Part shown: piece by piece, positions 10,401-19,727 of the stretch | Numbering within the stretch: the first letter of the stretch is position 1 | How the letters are laid out: every line of letters starts with the position of its first letter | DNA from: Entoloma clypeatum | Lineage: Eukaryota; Basidiomycota; Agaricomycetes; Agaricales; Entolomataceae | DNA: 64,000 nucleotides | Assembly (NCBI GenBank): GCA_963565915.1 | Contig: OY751489.1 | Location: 620,001-684,000 of the forward strand | Direction: 5' to 3' | Translations under genes and position numbers: made by a program | Notes under the pieces: generated by a model | Told to the model about the DNA's origin: nothing | Database searches by the model: none | What the model saw: the letters and a program-made list of their open reading frames with translations, nothing else

Positions 10401-12160
10401 CCATGGTTAAGGAAGACGCCTAGGGACAGTAGACATGTGTCCATATCCGGAATATAAAATACCGGTCGTAGGAGATGAGTTTTAGTTTCCCCATTTAGGG
10501 TATGCCATACTGGAACGGCCCCAACTCCGAGAATTTCCAGTTTCTTTCCCTTTGCAGCTGTTTGGACAAATCGCTTAGCCTTGAGAGGCCTGTAATATGC
10601 GAAGTCTTTGAACTCATGGATAAAGTGTAATGAAGCGCCGGAATCTAAGATCCACTGAGCGCGTTCTTTCTCTTTGCAGTGTGTGCAGGACGCAAAATGT
10701 TTGGTATATTTTTTGTACAGATCATCGCTAAAGAGATCTATACTATTTGCATCGGTACTGGCTAATATAAATTCAAACGTCTGTGCGTGATTATTAGCAT
10801 TTCCCATTTGGTCAAGTTTGAGAGAAGAATGTGACGAACCGTCAAGTTCGATCAGCCCATCTTCGAATTGTTCCGGCCCCATCTGCTCGCTTTGATGGTC
10901 TATGTCCATCATTTTCAGAGATTCTTCTATCGACGGGGCTACGCGACGCTGTTTAGCCGGTCTTTCGTCGATGTCAGGAATGATGGTATCTAGGATACGA
11001 AGATTGGATCCTGAGGGGCGAGCACCAATGCCGCGTGCGAGTTTGCGGACATGGTCGTTCTTTTTCCACACGGACGGTTTTCCAGAAGGAAGCCCGGTGT
11101 ACTGTGACGGAGGGGGGTTCATTCGCTGAAGGAGCGACTGCATCTTTTGAGAGTCTGGCTGGGCGGTACTCATAGTTTTTCCGCGCCCAGTGACGGTTGT
11201 GAAGGACGGTGTCGGAAGAGGAGGGAAGTGGATGGCGGGAGCAACGAACTCAACCGTTTCTTCCGCATGGTCGGACGCGTTGTCCGCAGTGTTGGCGTTC
11301 TTCTTCTGATTGCGCCAGCGTCCTTTTCCCTTCTTCTTTTCAGAAGCGGTACTATGGTCAGTCGAGTTAGGCTGCTCGTCAGCGTCGTTCTGCGAGGTAC
11401 TCGGCTTTTGCTGCTTTTCCCATTTGGGGTCCTGCCCCTTGCGTTTTGTCCCGGAGATTTTCCGGGCCTGCTCATTGGACGTACGAGTGGACCCAATCGA
11501 ATACTTGCGCCGGTACTCTGATATGATGCTTTCGGCGACGGCCTTGTAGGTGAAATCGTCGGCGTCATAGACCTGGAAGAGGGCGGTGGAGAGTGACGAC
11601 CAGGCGTCGGGAATTGCATTTGCCAGGATCATTGCCTGCATCAGATCGGGGACGTCAAAGTTCGAATCGGCGAGCCGAGCGAAAAGAGACCCCAGGCGCT
11701 CGATTTCAGGGATGGGGTCGCGTCCAGAGAGCTTGTAGGTGGCGGCGGCCTTGAAGTCGCCGAAGATGACGGCCGGGGATACCTTGGAGTAGGCATCCTT
11801 TAATGACTTCCAGGCGTCTTTCGAGGAAGTGGCGTCCTTGATGTGGCGTCTGATCGCCTCGGAGACCTTCAGGCGTATCGCCCCAAGAGCTACGTCATCG
11901 TCCCTGATCCAGGCTTTTTCTTCCTTGCAGAAGCTGGGCTGGTCGACCGTGGTGGCCAGCACAGGGGGAGCAGTAGCAGTGGCCCCAGGGGTGGAGACTG
12001 TGGTGGTGAAGTCGGCGATGACAGGGTGGGGGATGTCGCCAGAAACAAGGCGCCAGACTCCTTGATGGAGGAGGTAAGACTTCATTTTCTCGGCCCAGCT
12101 CCGGTAGTCGATGCCGTCAAAGGCAGTGATCGTGTCGAGGGCAGAACGAGAGGTAGACAT
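7433..12160 (-). CDS. Ty1/copia Gag-Pol polyprotein
   Basis: An unbroken frame of 1575 residues. Residues 1-300 look like copia Gag (I-T-A-F-D-G-I-D-Y-R-S-W near the start); a basic low-complexity linker follows and no clear CCHC knuckle is seen. The protease is at D506 (D-S-G-A-S). The GAG-pre-integrase zinc region (H-K-R-L-G-H-P...C-x2-C) precedes the integrase, with acidic residues D706 (H-S-D-L), D768 (V-D-G-G-G-E) and E802 (G-R-A-E-R). Reverse transcriptase spans roughly 1090-1330 with Y-V-D-D at 1255-1258. RNase H follows (F-T-D-S-D-W-A-S-D and S-S-T-E-A-E-Y). The order PR-IN-RT-RH is that of Ty1/copia. Gag and Pol are in one frame with no frameshift, so the Gag:Pol ratio must be set another way. 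It lies antisense to the MULE gene. Confidence 0.95.
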   Translation of the reverse strand: MSTSRSALDTITAFDGIDYRSWAEKMKSYLLHQGVWRLVSGDIPHPVIADFTTTVSTPGATATAPPVLATTVDQPSFCKEEKAWIRDDDVALGAIRLKVSEAIRRHIKDATSSKDAWKSLKDAYSKVSPAVIFGDFKAAATYKLSGRDPIPEIERLGSLFARLADSNFDVPDLMQAMILANAIPDAWSSLSTALFQVYDADDFTYKAVAESIISEYRRKYSIGSTRTSNEQARKISGTKRKGQDPKWEKQQKPSTSQNDADEQPNSTDHSTASEKKKGKGRWRNQKKNANTADNASDHAEETVEFVAPAIHFPPLPTPSFTTVTGRGKTMSTAQPDSQKMQSLLQRMNPPPSQYTGLPSGKPSVWKKNDHVRKLARGIGARPSGSNLRILDTIIPDIDERPAKQRRVAPSIEESLKMMDIDHQSEQMGPEQFEDGLIELDGSSHSSLKLDQMGNANNHAQTFEFILASTDANSIDLFSDDLYKKYTKHFASCTHCKEKERAQWILDSGASLHFIHEFKDFAYYRPLKAKRFVQTAAKGKKLEILGVGAVPVWHTLNGETKTHLLRPVFYIPDMDTCLLSLGVFLNHGYKVDGMRGEINISKGLNKIQFSPHFIGQTIYWLDTEIRYDQIHAISSEITVETWHKRLGHPNDQALNKIPTSTKGVPKTLVREKSQESCTGCLKGKMPNQSYPNSVTRAVKPFDLIHSDLKQISTASYHKYKYFLIFLDDFSSHVWVVLLRKKSGAITALKQFLAMIQNQFAATPKKWRVDGGGEFDEYKDVLADHGILIDVTLPYQHQQNGRAERINRTLWEKSQALRFDACLPPMWWEFCLEHAAFLYNRTPMRRLEWKTPHFRVTNEIPDLSSVRVFGCQAYVYIPKEKRRNSLESRSRLMIYLGSKPGVKGYRFMDPETNTIFMGGKAIFDESKYPRCHIDPLPENHPEMENPEPADEFEDLIPGSNDDDSHNETPQDSVPIEQDQPESDNKIPASEPDDEPRVPTPEPEQVPDRPIRERRVRKMPGSIYGEDTPASDLEKLDRRRRLGSQTAWMNDLLMEAISAQVGIVEMSHKDIHPLPNKEDWYAAEHKELDMLKRRGVITELVPLPAGRKALRNKWVYNEKSDGRLKARLVAKGFSQVEGIDFDQIFSPVVRYETVRLILALTALEGWFMTLLDVSSAFLYGTLREVIYMRQPEGYIVKGKEHLVYQLFKALYGLKQAALAWWRELDSSMKKLGFVRLHSDAGVFIHKSTKGEIVIAVIYVDDSAFLGTNREYTLEKKKAFMTTWECRDLGHLVPDGEPKEFLSIQIRQHGKRIFIDQVPYLEKILERMGMSESNATHTPLPTGYKPMMSEDEPNAELRSKYQSVIGSLLYLMIGTRPDICFAVIKMSQFSANPTKHHLEVARDICRYLKATKNYAIMYDGDSGKGIYAFTDSDWASDENTRRSTTGFFISLASGAVTWVSSAQKTIALSSTEAEYMALSDCSRAATWLRSMLAELGMQIGSVPIYGDNNGSVFIASNPVTEKRSKHIDVRFHFVREKVSEGIITVEFIEGVNNPADLLTKNLGKILFSKFIPYFGLIKN

Positions 12161-12513
12161 TTTTGAATGAATCTAAAAAGGGTTCTCAATCAGTGATGTG
12201 TTTTTATGAATATGATTCGAGAAAACAATTGAATGATTCCTTATGACATATTCCCTTCAGGAATAGCGGTCATGGGAAAACCCTTTATATGTCAGAAACG
12301 TATAAGGTGCGATCAACGTTTCCACATGGAGTGTACTAGGTCAATCCCCTTAGAGACGTTTCATGACAGGTACTTGTCGTAATGACGTTCCCAGGTTCAT
12401 ATGTGAAGAAGTAAGACTCAGAACCTAGATCTTTCGATCGGTTCTTTGCCAACCAGGGTAGAGTGGGCAGGTACTCGCTGTTGCCAGTGTTTCCCAAGTC
12501 CCTCTGCTATCCG
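12161..12513 (-). other. Copia untranslated leader
   Basis: About 350 bp between the primer-binding site and the gag ATG. No open frame or named motif is visible; it should carry packaging and dimerisation signals. Confidence 0.5.
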
Positions 12514-12525
12514 GGGCCCATAACC
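12514..12525 (-). promoter_or_regulatory. Copia primer-binding site, half-tRNA type
   Basis: Directly inside the 5' LTR the minus strand reads GGTTATGGGCCC. This is complementary to the anticodon stem-loop of eukaryotic initiator tRNA-Met (GGGCCCAUAACC), not to a tRNA 3' end. Drosophila copia and yeast Ty5 are known to prime from a cleaved initiator tRNA half in this way. Confidence 0.7.
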
Positions 12526-12835
12526 TGTTGAAGTTCCACCTGGGCGCTAGCCGCAAGTGTACTGAAGCAACCGGCTACAGTGGAAGTACTCTACGATACC
12601 GTTCTGACCACTTACATAGGTTGGAGAGGGTGAGGCTGGTGAGAGCGGTTGAGGCTGGTAAGAGCGATGGAGGCGGTTAAGAGTCAAGAGACAACTTGTT
12701 GGTATTGACAGTTTCCTGGTCTTATATACTGTACTACTGTTTGTACCAACCAAACAAGTATGTAATGAAGATATGTAAAGGTCACGTGATGTAATCTAAT
12801 CTAATCTAATCTACATGATGGGAAAAGTTTCAACA
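12526..12835 (-). repeat. Copia 5' LTR
   Basis: 310-bp copy of the LTR, one mismatch to the other. Transcription of the element should begin here on the minus strand. Confidence 0.95.
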
Positions 12836-13090
12836 GCAATGACAGCCAATATTGACCTCATCTTGGATATGGCAGCTGGCCTCAAACACCAGCTTCAATT
12901 TCGGGATCAGCGGCTACTCAATGCCCTCCAGCGAGAGGGCGCCGGGTTTCTGCGGTTCGCAAAGGCATGCATGGAGAAGGAAAGGAGGGTGAACTCAACC
13001 AGGAATCCACCTGTGTCGACGTGGGAGAAATCAACAAGCAGCGCCATGTTTTACCGCACAAGGCCCACGATTGCCGAGCGAAGCACATGA
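12836..13090 (+). pseudogene. MULE transposase, severed 3' end of last exon
   Basis: Starting with the copia target duplication GCAAT at 12836, the frame GCA-ATG-ACA continues for 84 codons to a TGA at 13088-13090. This is exactly the phase left open at 7040-7044 (GCA-AT). Removing the copia element and one copy of GCAAT therefore restores a continuous last exon. The segment is basic and helical, with no motif I recognise. It proves that the copia insertion is younger than the MULE gene. Confidence 0.8.
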
Positions 13091-13279
13091 GGCTGCCAAA
13101 TTTGACAAGTTGTTCCCATCTCACCGGACTCAAGCCTCCCCTGACGTCATGGCCGTGATAGATCACTTATAGTCGAGGTAGATTGGTAGAGATAGATAAA
13201 TAGTGTACAAAAAAAACTACCTACACCTCGTACTAAGTAATACCGGCCCCATCTGGCCCGAAAACCCGGAGATCACATG

Positions 13280-13318
13280 TGTGAGACGGGGGGAGAGGTA
13301 GGACAGTTCCCACGGACA
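13280..13318 (-). repeat. MULE right TIR and target duplication
   Basis: The reverse complement of 13280-13308 starts AACTGTCCT and matches the left TIR at 26 of 29 bases. The direct repeat CCCACGGACA follows at 13309-13318. Confidence 0.85.
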
Positions 13319-13653
13319 CCAACACTGCAAATTCGTAAGTCGATGGTTGGTCGATGGTTTGCAATTGATAGGTAATGGCGCCGGGGAGATGCATGGAATG
13401 AAAGTTTTCCTTGGCTCGCTATCTATATCCCTCTTAGAATTAGAAAGCTCCAAGCCTAGCTCATACCAAGAACAGCGCGTCAAACAGACATATTAGAATG
13501 GCACGTGACTAGTACCCTGAGATGTGGCCTCCCACGCTCCCGCATAACGCAAAGTACATACATACAACCAACGGACACGAGTGACAAGCATGGCTACTAC
13601 AAGGTTATCACCTCTGTCTCGCTCCGAACCTCCCTTTCTCCGCATAACTGACC
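13319..13653. other. Right flank of the MULE, no gene seen
   Basis: About 335 bp of unique sequence between the MULE target duplication and the next candidate gene. No motif or splice pattern was recognised. Confidence 0.4.
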
Positions 13654-14509
13654 ATGTATATCCAATCCAACGATCGAGTGGCATACATCGCTGATTCCGT
13701 GGGCTTGCCACTTAATCACCACGCCGTGCAAAAGATCATAGACTGGCTCATCGAAAATTTGGAGCAGTTGGGTAGGTCTCCTAGCGCCATTTCTCACAAC
13801 TTAGGCTCACGGCAATACTGTCGCTTTAACTTCAGGACCCATATTAGTCGACCTAATAAAGGTGCTATGGGAGTGGCTCCGACAGCACACTCCTCCTTCA
13901 ATGACTCTAAGCAAGTCCAATACAGATTCCGCGAAATCGCGATGCTGAAAATTATACGACATTTTTTTTTCCAGGCGAGATTGCCTACTTTGTCTTCGAA
14001 CGGCCTTCCGAATGGCCAGTGCAAGCATTTTTTGCAGGGCAAGCCCTCCGTATGTTGTTATCCTGTCCTTGAACATCGACCCCTCCTCTTCGACGAAGCA
14101 ACTAAACTTGCTCAGTGCAGAATTATCCCCGAATTGTACAAATCGTTTCTTTTTCGATATTCTTCGGGCCCATCGTTGCGCTTTTCCCTGCTCTCTTTCT
14201 ACACGAGATGGTCATCTCGATCCTACACAACCTCACTTTCTTTGCGCACGGTCTGCTCTCAGGTACGAAGTTGCCCGTCTTGAGCTATCTTTGAACTCCA
14301 TGGCATGTATAGTCGATAAGTGTTTTTGGTCGCTCCGGTCGAGCCTGGAAGATGGTAGAGAATCGTTATTCTCATACGTCGACGCCGCTGGAGCTCGATA
14401 CAATAAGCTGACAACTGATTATTGGCCGTTTGTCGTGGTTCGAGTGCTCGCTTTATGTATCGCGGGTATCGCATTGTTCGAGACTTGGAAGCAAGAAGGT
14501 TTGGTGTAG
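13654..14509 (+). CDS. Hypothetical small protein with one C-terminal membrane helix (spliced)
   Basis: Exon 1 starts at ATG 13654 and ends at a GTAGGT donor near 13772. A second exon follows a TTCAG acceptor and reads I-L-V-D-L-I-K-V-L-W-E-W-L. A third, after a TTTCCAG at about 13975, reads G-E-I-A-Y-F-V-F-E-R-P. The final exon (about 14265-14509) encodes an amphipathic segment and then a hydrophobic helix (F-V-V-V-R-V-L-A-L-C-I-A-G-I-A-L-F) just before the stop. The pieces join in frame by eye at plausible GT-AG sites. No family was recognised; the helical body and one tail helix suggest a tail-anchored or single-pass protein. Boundaries are uncertain. Confidence 0.4.
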
Positions 14510-14840
14510 AGTACTTCTTTCGCGTTTTTCTACTACTAGCATGTGCTCCCATTCATCGTCTACGTATCTATTTAATTGGTAGATCTCGCAAATCATACAT
14601 ATGCCCGTGCCAAAACAAGATCGATCCTGTCCCAAATGAATGAAAATTTGGTCCCTAAACAGTGGTCAGTACCCCTGCAAAATAACTGCAAAATAATTGT
14701 CAAGATAAAATTTGAGGTGGCGAATTTGGAGACACGATACACCACACTCGCCGATACTGATTGAGAATAGTGCTTTACACTTTAGACATGGCTGCTGGGG
14801 TTGGTCGACCCGTTCGTAGTGTGGTGCTCTCCTAGCCATC
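14510..14840. other. Intergenic region between convergent genes
   Basis: Holds the 3' ends of the small membrane-protein candidate (+) and the YTH gene (-). Nothing else recognised. Confidence 0.4.
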
Positions 14841-17553
14841 TTATCCCTGCGCCACTCCCAATGTGGTGCTTGGCAAGGGGACAGGGCCTTTCTCGGGGGC
14901 ACCGTTTACCTTGCCCGATGCCTCCGGCTCCTTCGGCTTCGCCCACTCGTCCAGCAACTTCTGTCCGACAAGAGGCTCCAGCTCCGTACCATCCCTCGAA
15001 ACCTTGATTTCGCGATCGTGATTCCACGGGTTTCGAATATGCCGCGTCCGGTTGAACGGCAGCTTTTCCCTCTCGAGCCATTCGATCTTAAACGACTCAC
15101 CCCACGCCTCCTCTCGAGGTTGGTCCGAGGTTTCCTGCACCACCTCGCCCTCTCTCTGCTTTCCCCTGATCGCCAGATCCTCCTCACTCCTCTCCTCCTC
15201 CTCCGCCACGGACTGAAGCATCGAAGCTGGTCCGCCAGACCCAGACCCGTTAGGTGTACGGTTCTCCGCCGCTGCCTCTCGGGCTCCGGGCGATCTTATC
15301 GCTCGAATGGGCGCAATGGGGTCGAGCTCAAAGTCTTCCCCAGATGAAGCGGATGCGCACACCGCACTGGGTGAACGCGTAACTTTGGGACGGATGTTGA
15401 GGCTGTAATGCATGGTGGGCGTCTGCAGCGAATATCCCCGTGTGGCGGCCCCGAATTCTGCGGGCGCGGATTGAGGCTCCTGGTTTTGTGGTACAGCTGC
15501 AGCGGGGGTGGAAACCGGGAGTATGGCTTGTTCTCTGTCTGCTGATTGAATCTCCATCGGCGATTCTTCGACTAGTCGATTAGAACCAGGCGTAAAGAAC
15601 GTTTTGCTAGGAGCCTCGAGCCGCGAATCGTCATTGGAGGAAGGAGAAAGTGCACCATCTATGGACCCGATCGAGGGCTGGGAGTCCGTGGTCCTTGATG
15701 CCCATGAGACACTGTGCTCGCCCCGACGTATCGGACCCGCCATGCTGATTTGTTCCATGAGCCCGTTGCGGCGTTCAAGGTAGTTCAGTACTCACCGTGC
15801 GTATCCATAAAACTCCCCGCTCTTGTTGACGCTAAATATGAGATACACGTCCTGACTCGTCCGATACGCCTGATCCAAAATCCCTTCGTTGTGCTTTTGC
15901 GTGGCCCATAACCCTTTCTCGACACTGAGATCTAAATCAAACTATCAAAGTGTCACGTCAGCCCCCTCTTTTGACATGGCGTCCGATGAGAATTACCTGG
16001 GTCAGCGATTTCAGAATAAAATAGCGCTTCGGAAAGTATCGTCCTAGGATGCTCGAGTTCGTCGACGCGAATGACCCGGACCCGGAATCGAAACTGTTCG
16101 ACTGCCTGTTTTGATGACGCTGATGTGGGTTGCTGTCCTTTGTCATCGACAACGCCTCCATTTTTGACACGATCTGATCCCCAGCCCCTGACGGAGGCGC
16201 CATCACCCCCGCGACCCCTTTCGAAGGAAGCAATCCTTTCCCCTTTTGCTCTTTAACCCATTTTGTATGTATGCCAGACCCACGCTGGCCCCCTACCCCC
16301 GCCTTCAAATCATCCTCTTTTTTGCGCACACGGCAAACAAGTTTGGGACATCGCGCATCGGTCGTCCTCAGCTCCTTTCCGTTGAAACGGGCGATCGCAT
16401 CTTTCAGGTGCTGCTCGCTGGCATAGTTGACGAATGCGCAGTTTGAGCGCGAAATGAGGAAGATGGATAGAACGCCGGTCGGCCCGGCATCGTCTGCGGC
16501 AGGTTTGTTGAAGAAGCGCCAAAGCTCGTCGTGAGTGGCGTTCAACGGCACGTTCCCCACCCACATGACCCACTCTGATCGGTGTGAAGGAGGGTTAGGA
16601 TGGTACGAACGACGCGTGATGGGTTTCTCCTTGGGAGAGGCCGGGGCTGGATGAGGACTGGCACTCAAACTGTGGCCATGGATACGTGGCGAGGGTGAGA
16701 GTGAGGAATGGGTTGGAGAGGGCTGGCTCAAAGGCCGCAGCGGAGACAGAGGATGGCTGTTGGGTGGGGATGGCCCTGATGAATAGGAAGGCTCCATCGG
16801 CCGGAACACAACCGAAGGAACTGGATAATGACCGATATATGCAGCGGGACTGCTTTTGTATTGTGGGGAAATGGAGACGGTAGGCGATGGATACCACCAA
16901 CCGGTTTGTCGTTCACCCTCTGGCATCTGGCCAAAGTTAGATTCAAGAGGAGGCGGATATGGAGCAGGGTACATTGGTGGTGATGAAGGATATGGTTGCA
17001 TGTGGTAAACATATTGCGAGTTTGTGCAGGGCGAATAATTGGGGGAGGGAAAGTGGCCCGTCCTGGGATACATGGACGAGTTGACGGAACCTTGCGGAGT
17101 AGCAAAAGATAGGGCAGTGTTCGGGTGAGGGGAAGGCGGGTAGTGGTTCGTGTGCGTATAGTATTGGTGATATAGTGGAGATCCCGGTGTTGTTCCAGTA
17201 AAGTTGGTGGTCCCCTCTGGGGGGCGGTGCGGAAGAGGGTAGACCGGCAAAGGCGGGTGCAATACGGGTGGGTAACTTGAAAGGATGGAAGAAGACATGG
17301 GACCGGTTTCCTGCCGCGGTTGATGAGGATATGTGGAGGGGTGTGTGAACTGAGGCGGGCCAGAGTGATCCATGCTTAGGGGGGGCATCACAAAATGGTG
17401 ATTGTATGGCGGATAGGGACCATGACGTGGGGGTGCATGTGTAGAAGAGGATGCGTGATAATTGGAACTCATCGAGGGCGGATTTTGTGGTCTGTATGGC
17501 GGAAAAGGAGTGGAGAGGGGGGGAAGCCGACTGTTCTTCGACGGATCCTGCAT
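14841..17553 (-). CDS. RRM + YTH domain RNA-binding protein (m6A reader)
   Basis: Three minus-strand exons (17553-15997, 15941-15796, 15744-14841) join in frame to 868 residues. Residues 1-300 are a P/S/Y-rich disordered region. An RRM follows at about 325-410 (W-V-M-W-V-G-N-V-P-L as RNP2, then C-A-F-V-N-Y-A-S as RNP1). The YTH domain begins near 500 (Y-F-P-K-R-Y-F-I-L-K-S-L-T-Q). It continues in exon 2 with G-L-W-A-T-Q (W531) and F-S-V-N-K-S-G-E-F-Y-G-Y-A, then has S-W-A-S (W582). The C-terminal part is F-K-I-E-W (about 786) and H-I-R-N-P-W-N...S-R-D-G-T-E-L-E-P. W531 and W582 match the first two aromatic-cage positions that hold N6-methyladenosine in YTH proteins. About 200 disordered residues split the domain between W582 and F786. 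The expected role is binding m6A-marked mRNA. The first ATG of the long frame was taken as the start; an upstream exon is possible. Confidence 0.88.
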
Positions 17554-18462
17554 AGATGATGGATTTGGGACACCTCCATGAACGCCAGAGTGACTGATTG
17601 AAACCGTTTCTGATTGTGAATCAAGACATCAGGAACACACTCAGGGGATCAAATATGAGGAGATCCGCACCAATGTTTTCTTGAGAAGACTGTATCCCGG
17701 TTGATGACTCTAACCCAAAAAACGAGTCTTAAGCATAGTGAAGAAGAGAATGAGCGAAAGAGGAAACGAGCGGCCGAAAAGGGGGCTGCGAAACAAATGG
17801 ACACCCGAGTTTATCAAGTTGCCGTCGTCGCGAGATGACTGCCCACGTGATTCTTACCTCCCAAGGCTGTTCCAGCGGTAGTATTCCTAAATTGTGAACC
17901 AGCATCGAATTGTCCTTCATCCATAGCTGCGGATCTGTCGGTGTGATGAATCTGTGTATTACTGAAGGAAAGATACTCACCCAACTTGGACGAAAGTGGT
18001 GTACAAAGAAGAATTCCCAGTTTGTTTCAGTACAAAATGGGAGCAACAGAGATGGCTCTTTGTGGAGCCTGTCGGCCACGAGCGAACGTCGAGACTGTCG
18101 TGGGCTACGTCCAGCGGTCAGACAGGGGTATATGTAGAAGAGAGGAGAGTGGGAAAGATGACGTCGTCGCAAATGCCCTTGGAGTGCGAACCACGGTACA
18201 TAGTTACCCCAAAAGCAATGATATGACGACGTCAGCCACGTTGTTCCCGACCATGGATATGACGAAAAACAGGTTTTTCTCTTGATGATGTGCCAGCGCA
18301 TCTTACCCAGACGTAGCCAGAAGGAGATGGACTTTTCTGTGGCTGTCACTTGCGGTCGCGCGACCTGATCAGAAGACCGTTTTTTCCGATAGCGCAAACA
18401 AACATCCAAGTAGAGTTAAGCAGCTTCAAATCGATCCGCAACGTGTTAAGGCCTTTGTGAAT
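17554..18462. other. 900-bp upstream region of the YTH gene, no confident gene
   Basis: A 226-codon minus frame (17729-18409) and overlapping plus frames occur but show neither a family motif nor even composition. Splice-like signals suggest 5' untranslated exons of the YTH gene could lie here. Confidence 0.35.
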
Positions 18463-18765
18463 TCAGGACGCTCTCAAACTTACAGGAATATCATCCACCG
18501 TCAAGTCAACATGAACATTCACCCACGCCGAATTGCCGGACTGCGGCTTGGGTCGACGATCGTATGGGTTCAAACTAGAGTAGTCGTTATTGATCCCGAA
18601 AGGGTCGCATATTAGATGCAGATCTTCTGGATTCCTTCTGGGGTGTGTTGTCGTTTTGATAAAGGGAGGCTCAGGGGTTTCAAAGACGCAGCGATACTTT
18701 CTTCCATCAAGAACATGGCGAGTTCGTTGAACATGTTGACGCTTCGATGGCAAACAACATTTCAC
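18463..18765 (-). CDS. Hypothetical exon, family unknown
   Basis: A minus-strand frame with protein-like composition (F-E-T-P-E-P-P-F-I-K, then L-H-L-I-C-D-P-F-G-I, then W-V-N-V-H-V-D-L-T-V-D-D-I-P) ends at a good GTAAGT donor near 18482, so it looks like one exon of a spliced gene. I could not find its partners. A partial, diverged copy of its right-hand part lies near 19850-19940, inside the duplicated block that holds the next genes. Confidence 0.3.
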   Translation of the reverse strand: MKCCLPSKRQHVQRTRHVLDGRKYRCVFETPEPPFIKTTTHPRRNPEDLHLICDPFGINNDYSSLNPYDRRPKPQSGNSAWVNVHVDLTVDDIPVSLRAS

Positions 18766-19727
18766 GGTGATAGCCGACCCTCGTGGTGAACGTCAGGAAC
18801 CTATTAAGCGCTCTGACGCGACTTGTCCTCTTCCTGTGCATACATCCGTGCTCTGCAGCTATGTATTTGCCTGCAATCTCGGTATCAGCCACAGAATTAC
18901 CAGCAGAGGCCATTATCAACTGGTTACGGAGGATTGTCGCGAGCATTGGTCGGACTTTCGTTCGAATTTCTCGCATCATTCTGAAAAACCCAACTTACAG
19001 GGAAGTTCATTGGTAATGCTGCTTCAACCTAGACTAGAATACATGCGAGTGTTCTTGTGTGAATTCCACGCAAACCAACCTAACTACCATTACTCAGATG
19101 CCCTTTTTGATTGATGGTCGGAAATTGCAGAGAACTCTCGTAAGTTGCCCCTAAACCTCTCCCATATTTACAGGCCACTCAAAGAGGCGATCGACCGTAG
19201 GCGATTTTGTCATCGATAACAAGGAAGCCCTAGTATCGCTTGTCGTTTCAGCATGGGGCGCATTCAACGACTCACGTAAGTAGATTCAAAATATCAGAAT
19301 GCAAAAGGACGTATAATCAACGTATTTTTCTAGTTGAACAACATCCTTATCTAGCCTTGGGGCTATCCCTCCTCGTTTTCCTCGGCCCATGGATCCTGTT
19401 CCTTCCTCTCTTGGTCCTCCAGGCGGCCGTTTTTGTCATTCTCAACATTTTAGGGTTTTGTCTCAGCGGAATCACGGGAGGTAACTCATTCTTCGGAAGT
19501 TCTGGTATTCCGGCGAGCCTGACTGCGAAATTCCAGGCTCCCCTGCTGCGTTGTATCAATCGCTCTGTTATGGTGGGCACACCCCAGCGAATTCGGTGTT
19601 CGCCATGCTGCAGTCAACTGGCACACATTACAACGTTGGCACCGCGTCCAACGTATTTCTCGTATGGGTTAGGCTGGTTGCAGCAGTCCTGGCGGTGTAT
19701 ATCGTATTCTTCATCATCTCAGTCTGA
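18746..19727 (+). CDS. IFI6/ISG12-like small membrane protein, copy 1 (spliced)
   Basis: The last two exons are clear. One from about 19334 (after a TTTCTAG acceptor) gives H-P-Y-L-A-L-G-L-S-L-L-V-F-L-G-P-W and two long hydrophobic helices, ending G-F-C-L-S-G-I-T-G at a GTAACT donor. After a TTCCAG acceptor at about 19545 it continues G-S-P-A-A-L-Y-Q-S...Y-G-G-H-T-P-A-N-S-V-F-A-M-L-Q-S-T-G, another helix, then TGA at 19725. The pattern G-x-x-x-G-S-x-A-A-x-x-Q-S-x-x-Y-G-G...A-x-L-Q-S-x-G is that of the interferon-induced 6-16 (IFI6/IFI27) family, small membrane proteins that also occur widely in fungi with unknown roles. An upstream exon (18783-19010) encodes a signal-like hydrophobic stretch; its start codon is uncertain. 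Confidence 0.6.

Larger units (their letters stand above)
7045..12835 (-). mobile_element. Complete Ty1/copia LTR retrotransposon
   Basis: Both LTRs (7045-7354 and 12526-12835, 310 bp each) begin TGTTGAA and end TTCAACA. By eye they differ only at one base (CTACGTGATG versus CTACATGATG). The target duplication GCAAT is at 7040-7044 and 12836-12840. The primer-binding site sits directly inside the right (5') LTR. A run of seven G on the minus strand (7355-7361) forms the polypurine tract beside the left (3') LTR. One uninterrupted polyprotein lies between. All parts needed for transposition are intact, so a very recent insertion is likely. Confidence 0.95.
3986..13308 (+). mobile_element. Mutator-like element (MULE, SWIM type), interrupted by a copia element
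   Basis: Terminal inverted repeats of 29 bp lie at 3986-4014 and 13280-13308. They match at 26 of 29 positions and share the inverted core ACCTCTCCCCCCGTCTCACA. The flanking sequence CCCACGGACA is directly repeated at 3976-3985 and 13309-13318, a 10-bp target duplication in the range known for MULEs (8-11 bp). The element encodes one spliced transposase with MULE and SWIM signatures. Without the nested copia element and its duplicated 5 bp it would be about 3.5 kb. Short TIRs are unusual for plant MULEs but are common in fungal ones. Confidence 0.85.

Noticed and set aside
11147..11619. Open frames on the plus strand of the copia gag region
   Set aside because: They oppose the intact polyprotein and are basic/serine shadow translations.
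17729..18409. 226-codon minus frame upstream of the YTH gene
   Set aside because: Composition rich in H, W, R and S without a motif, and splice signals interrupt it; more likely leader sequence or chance.
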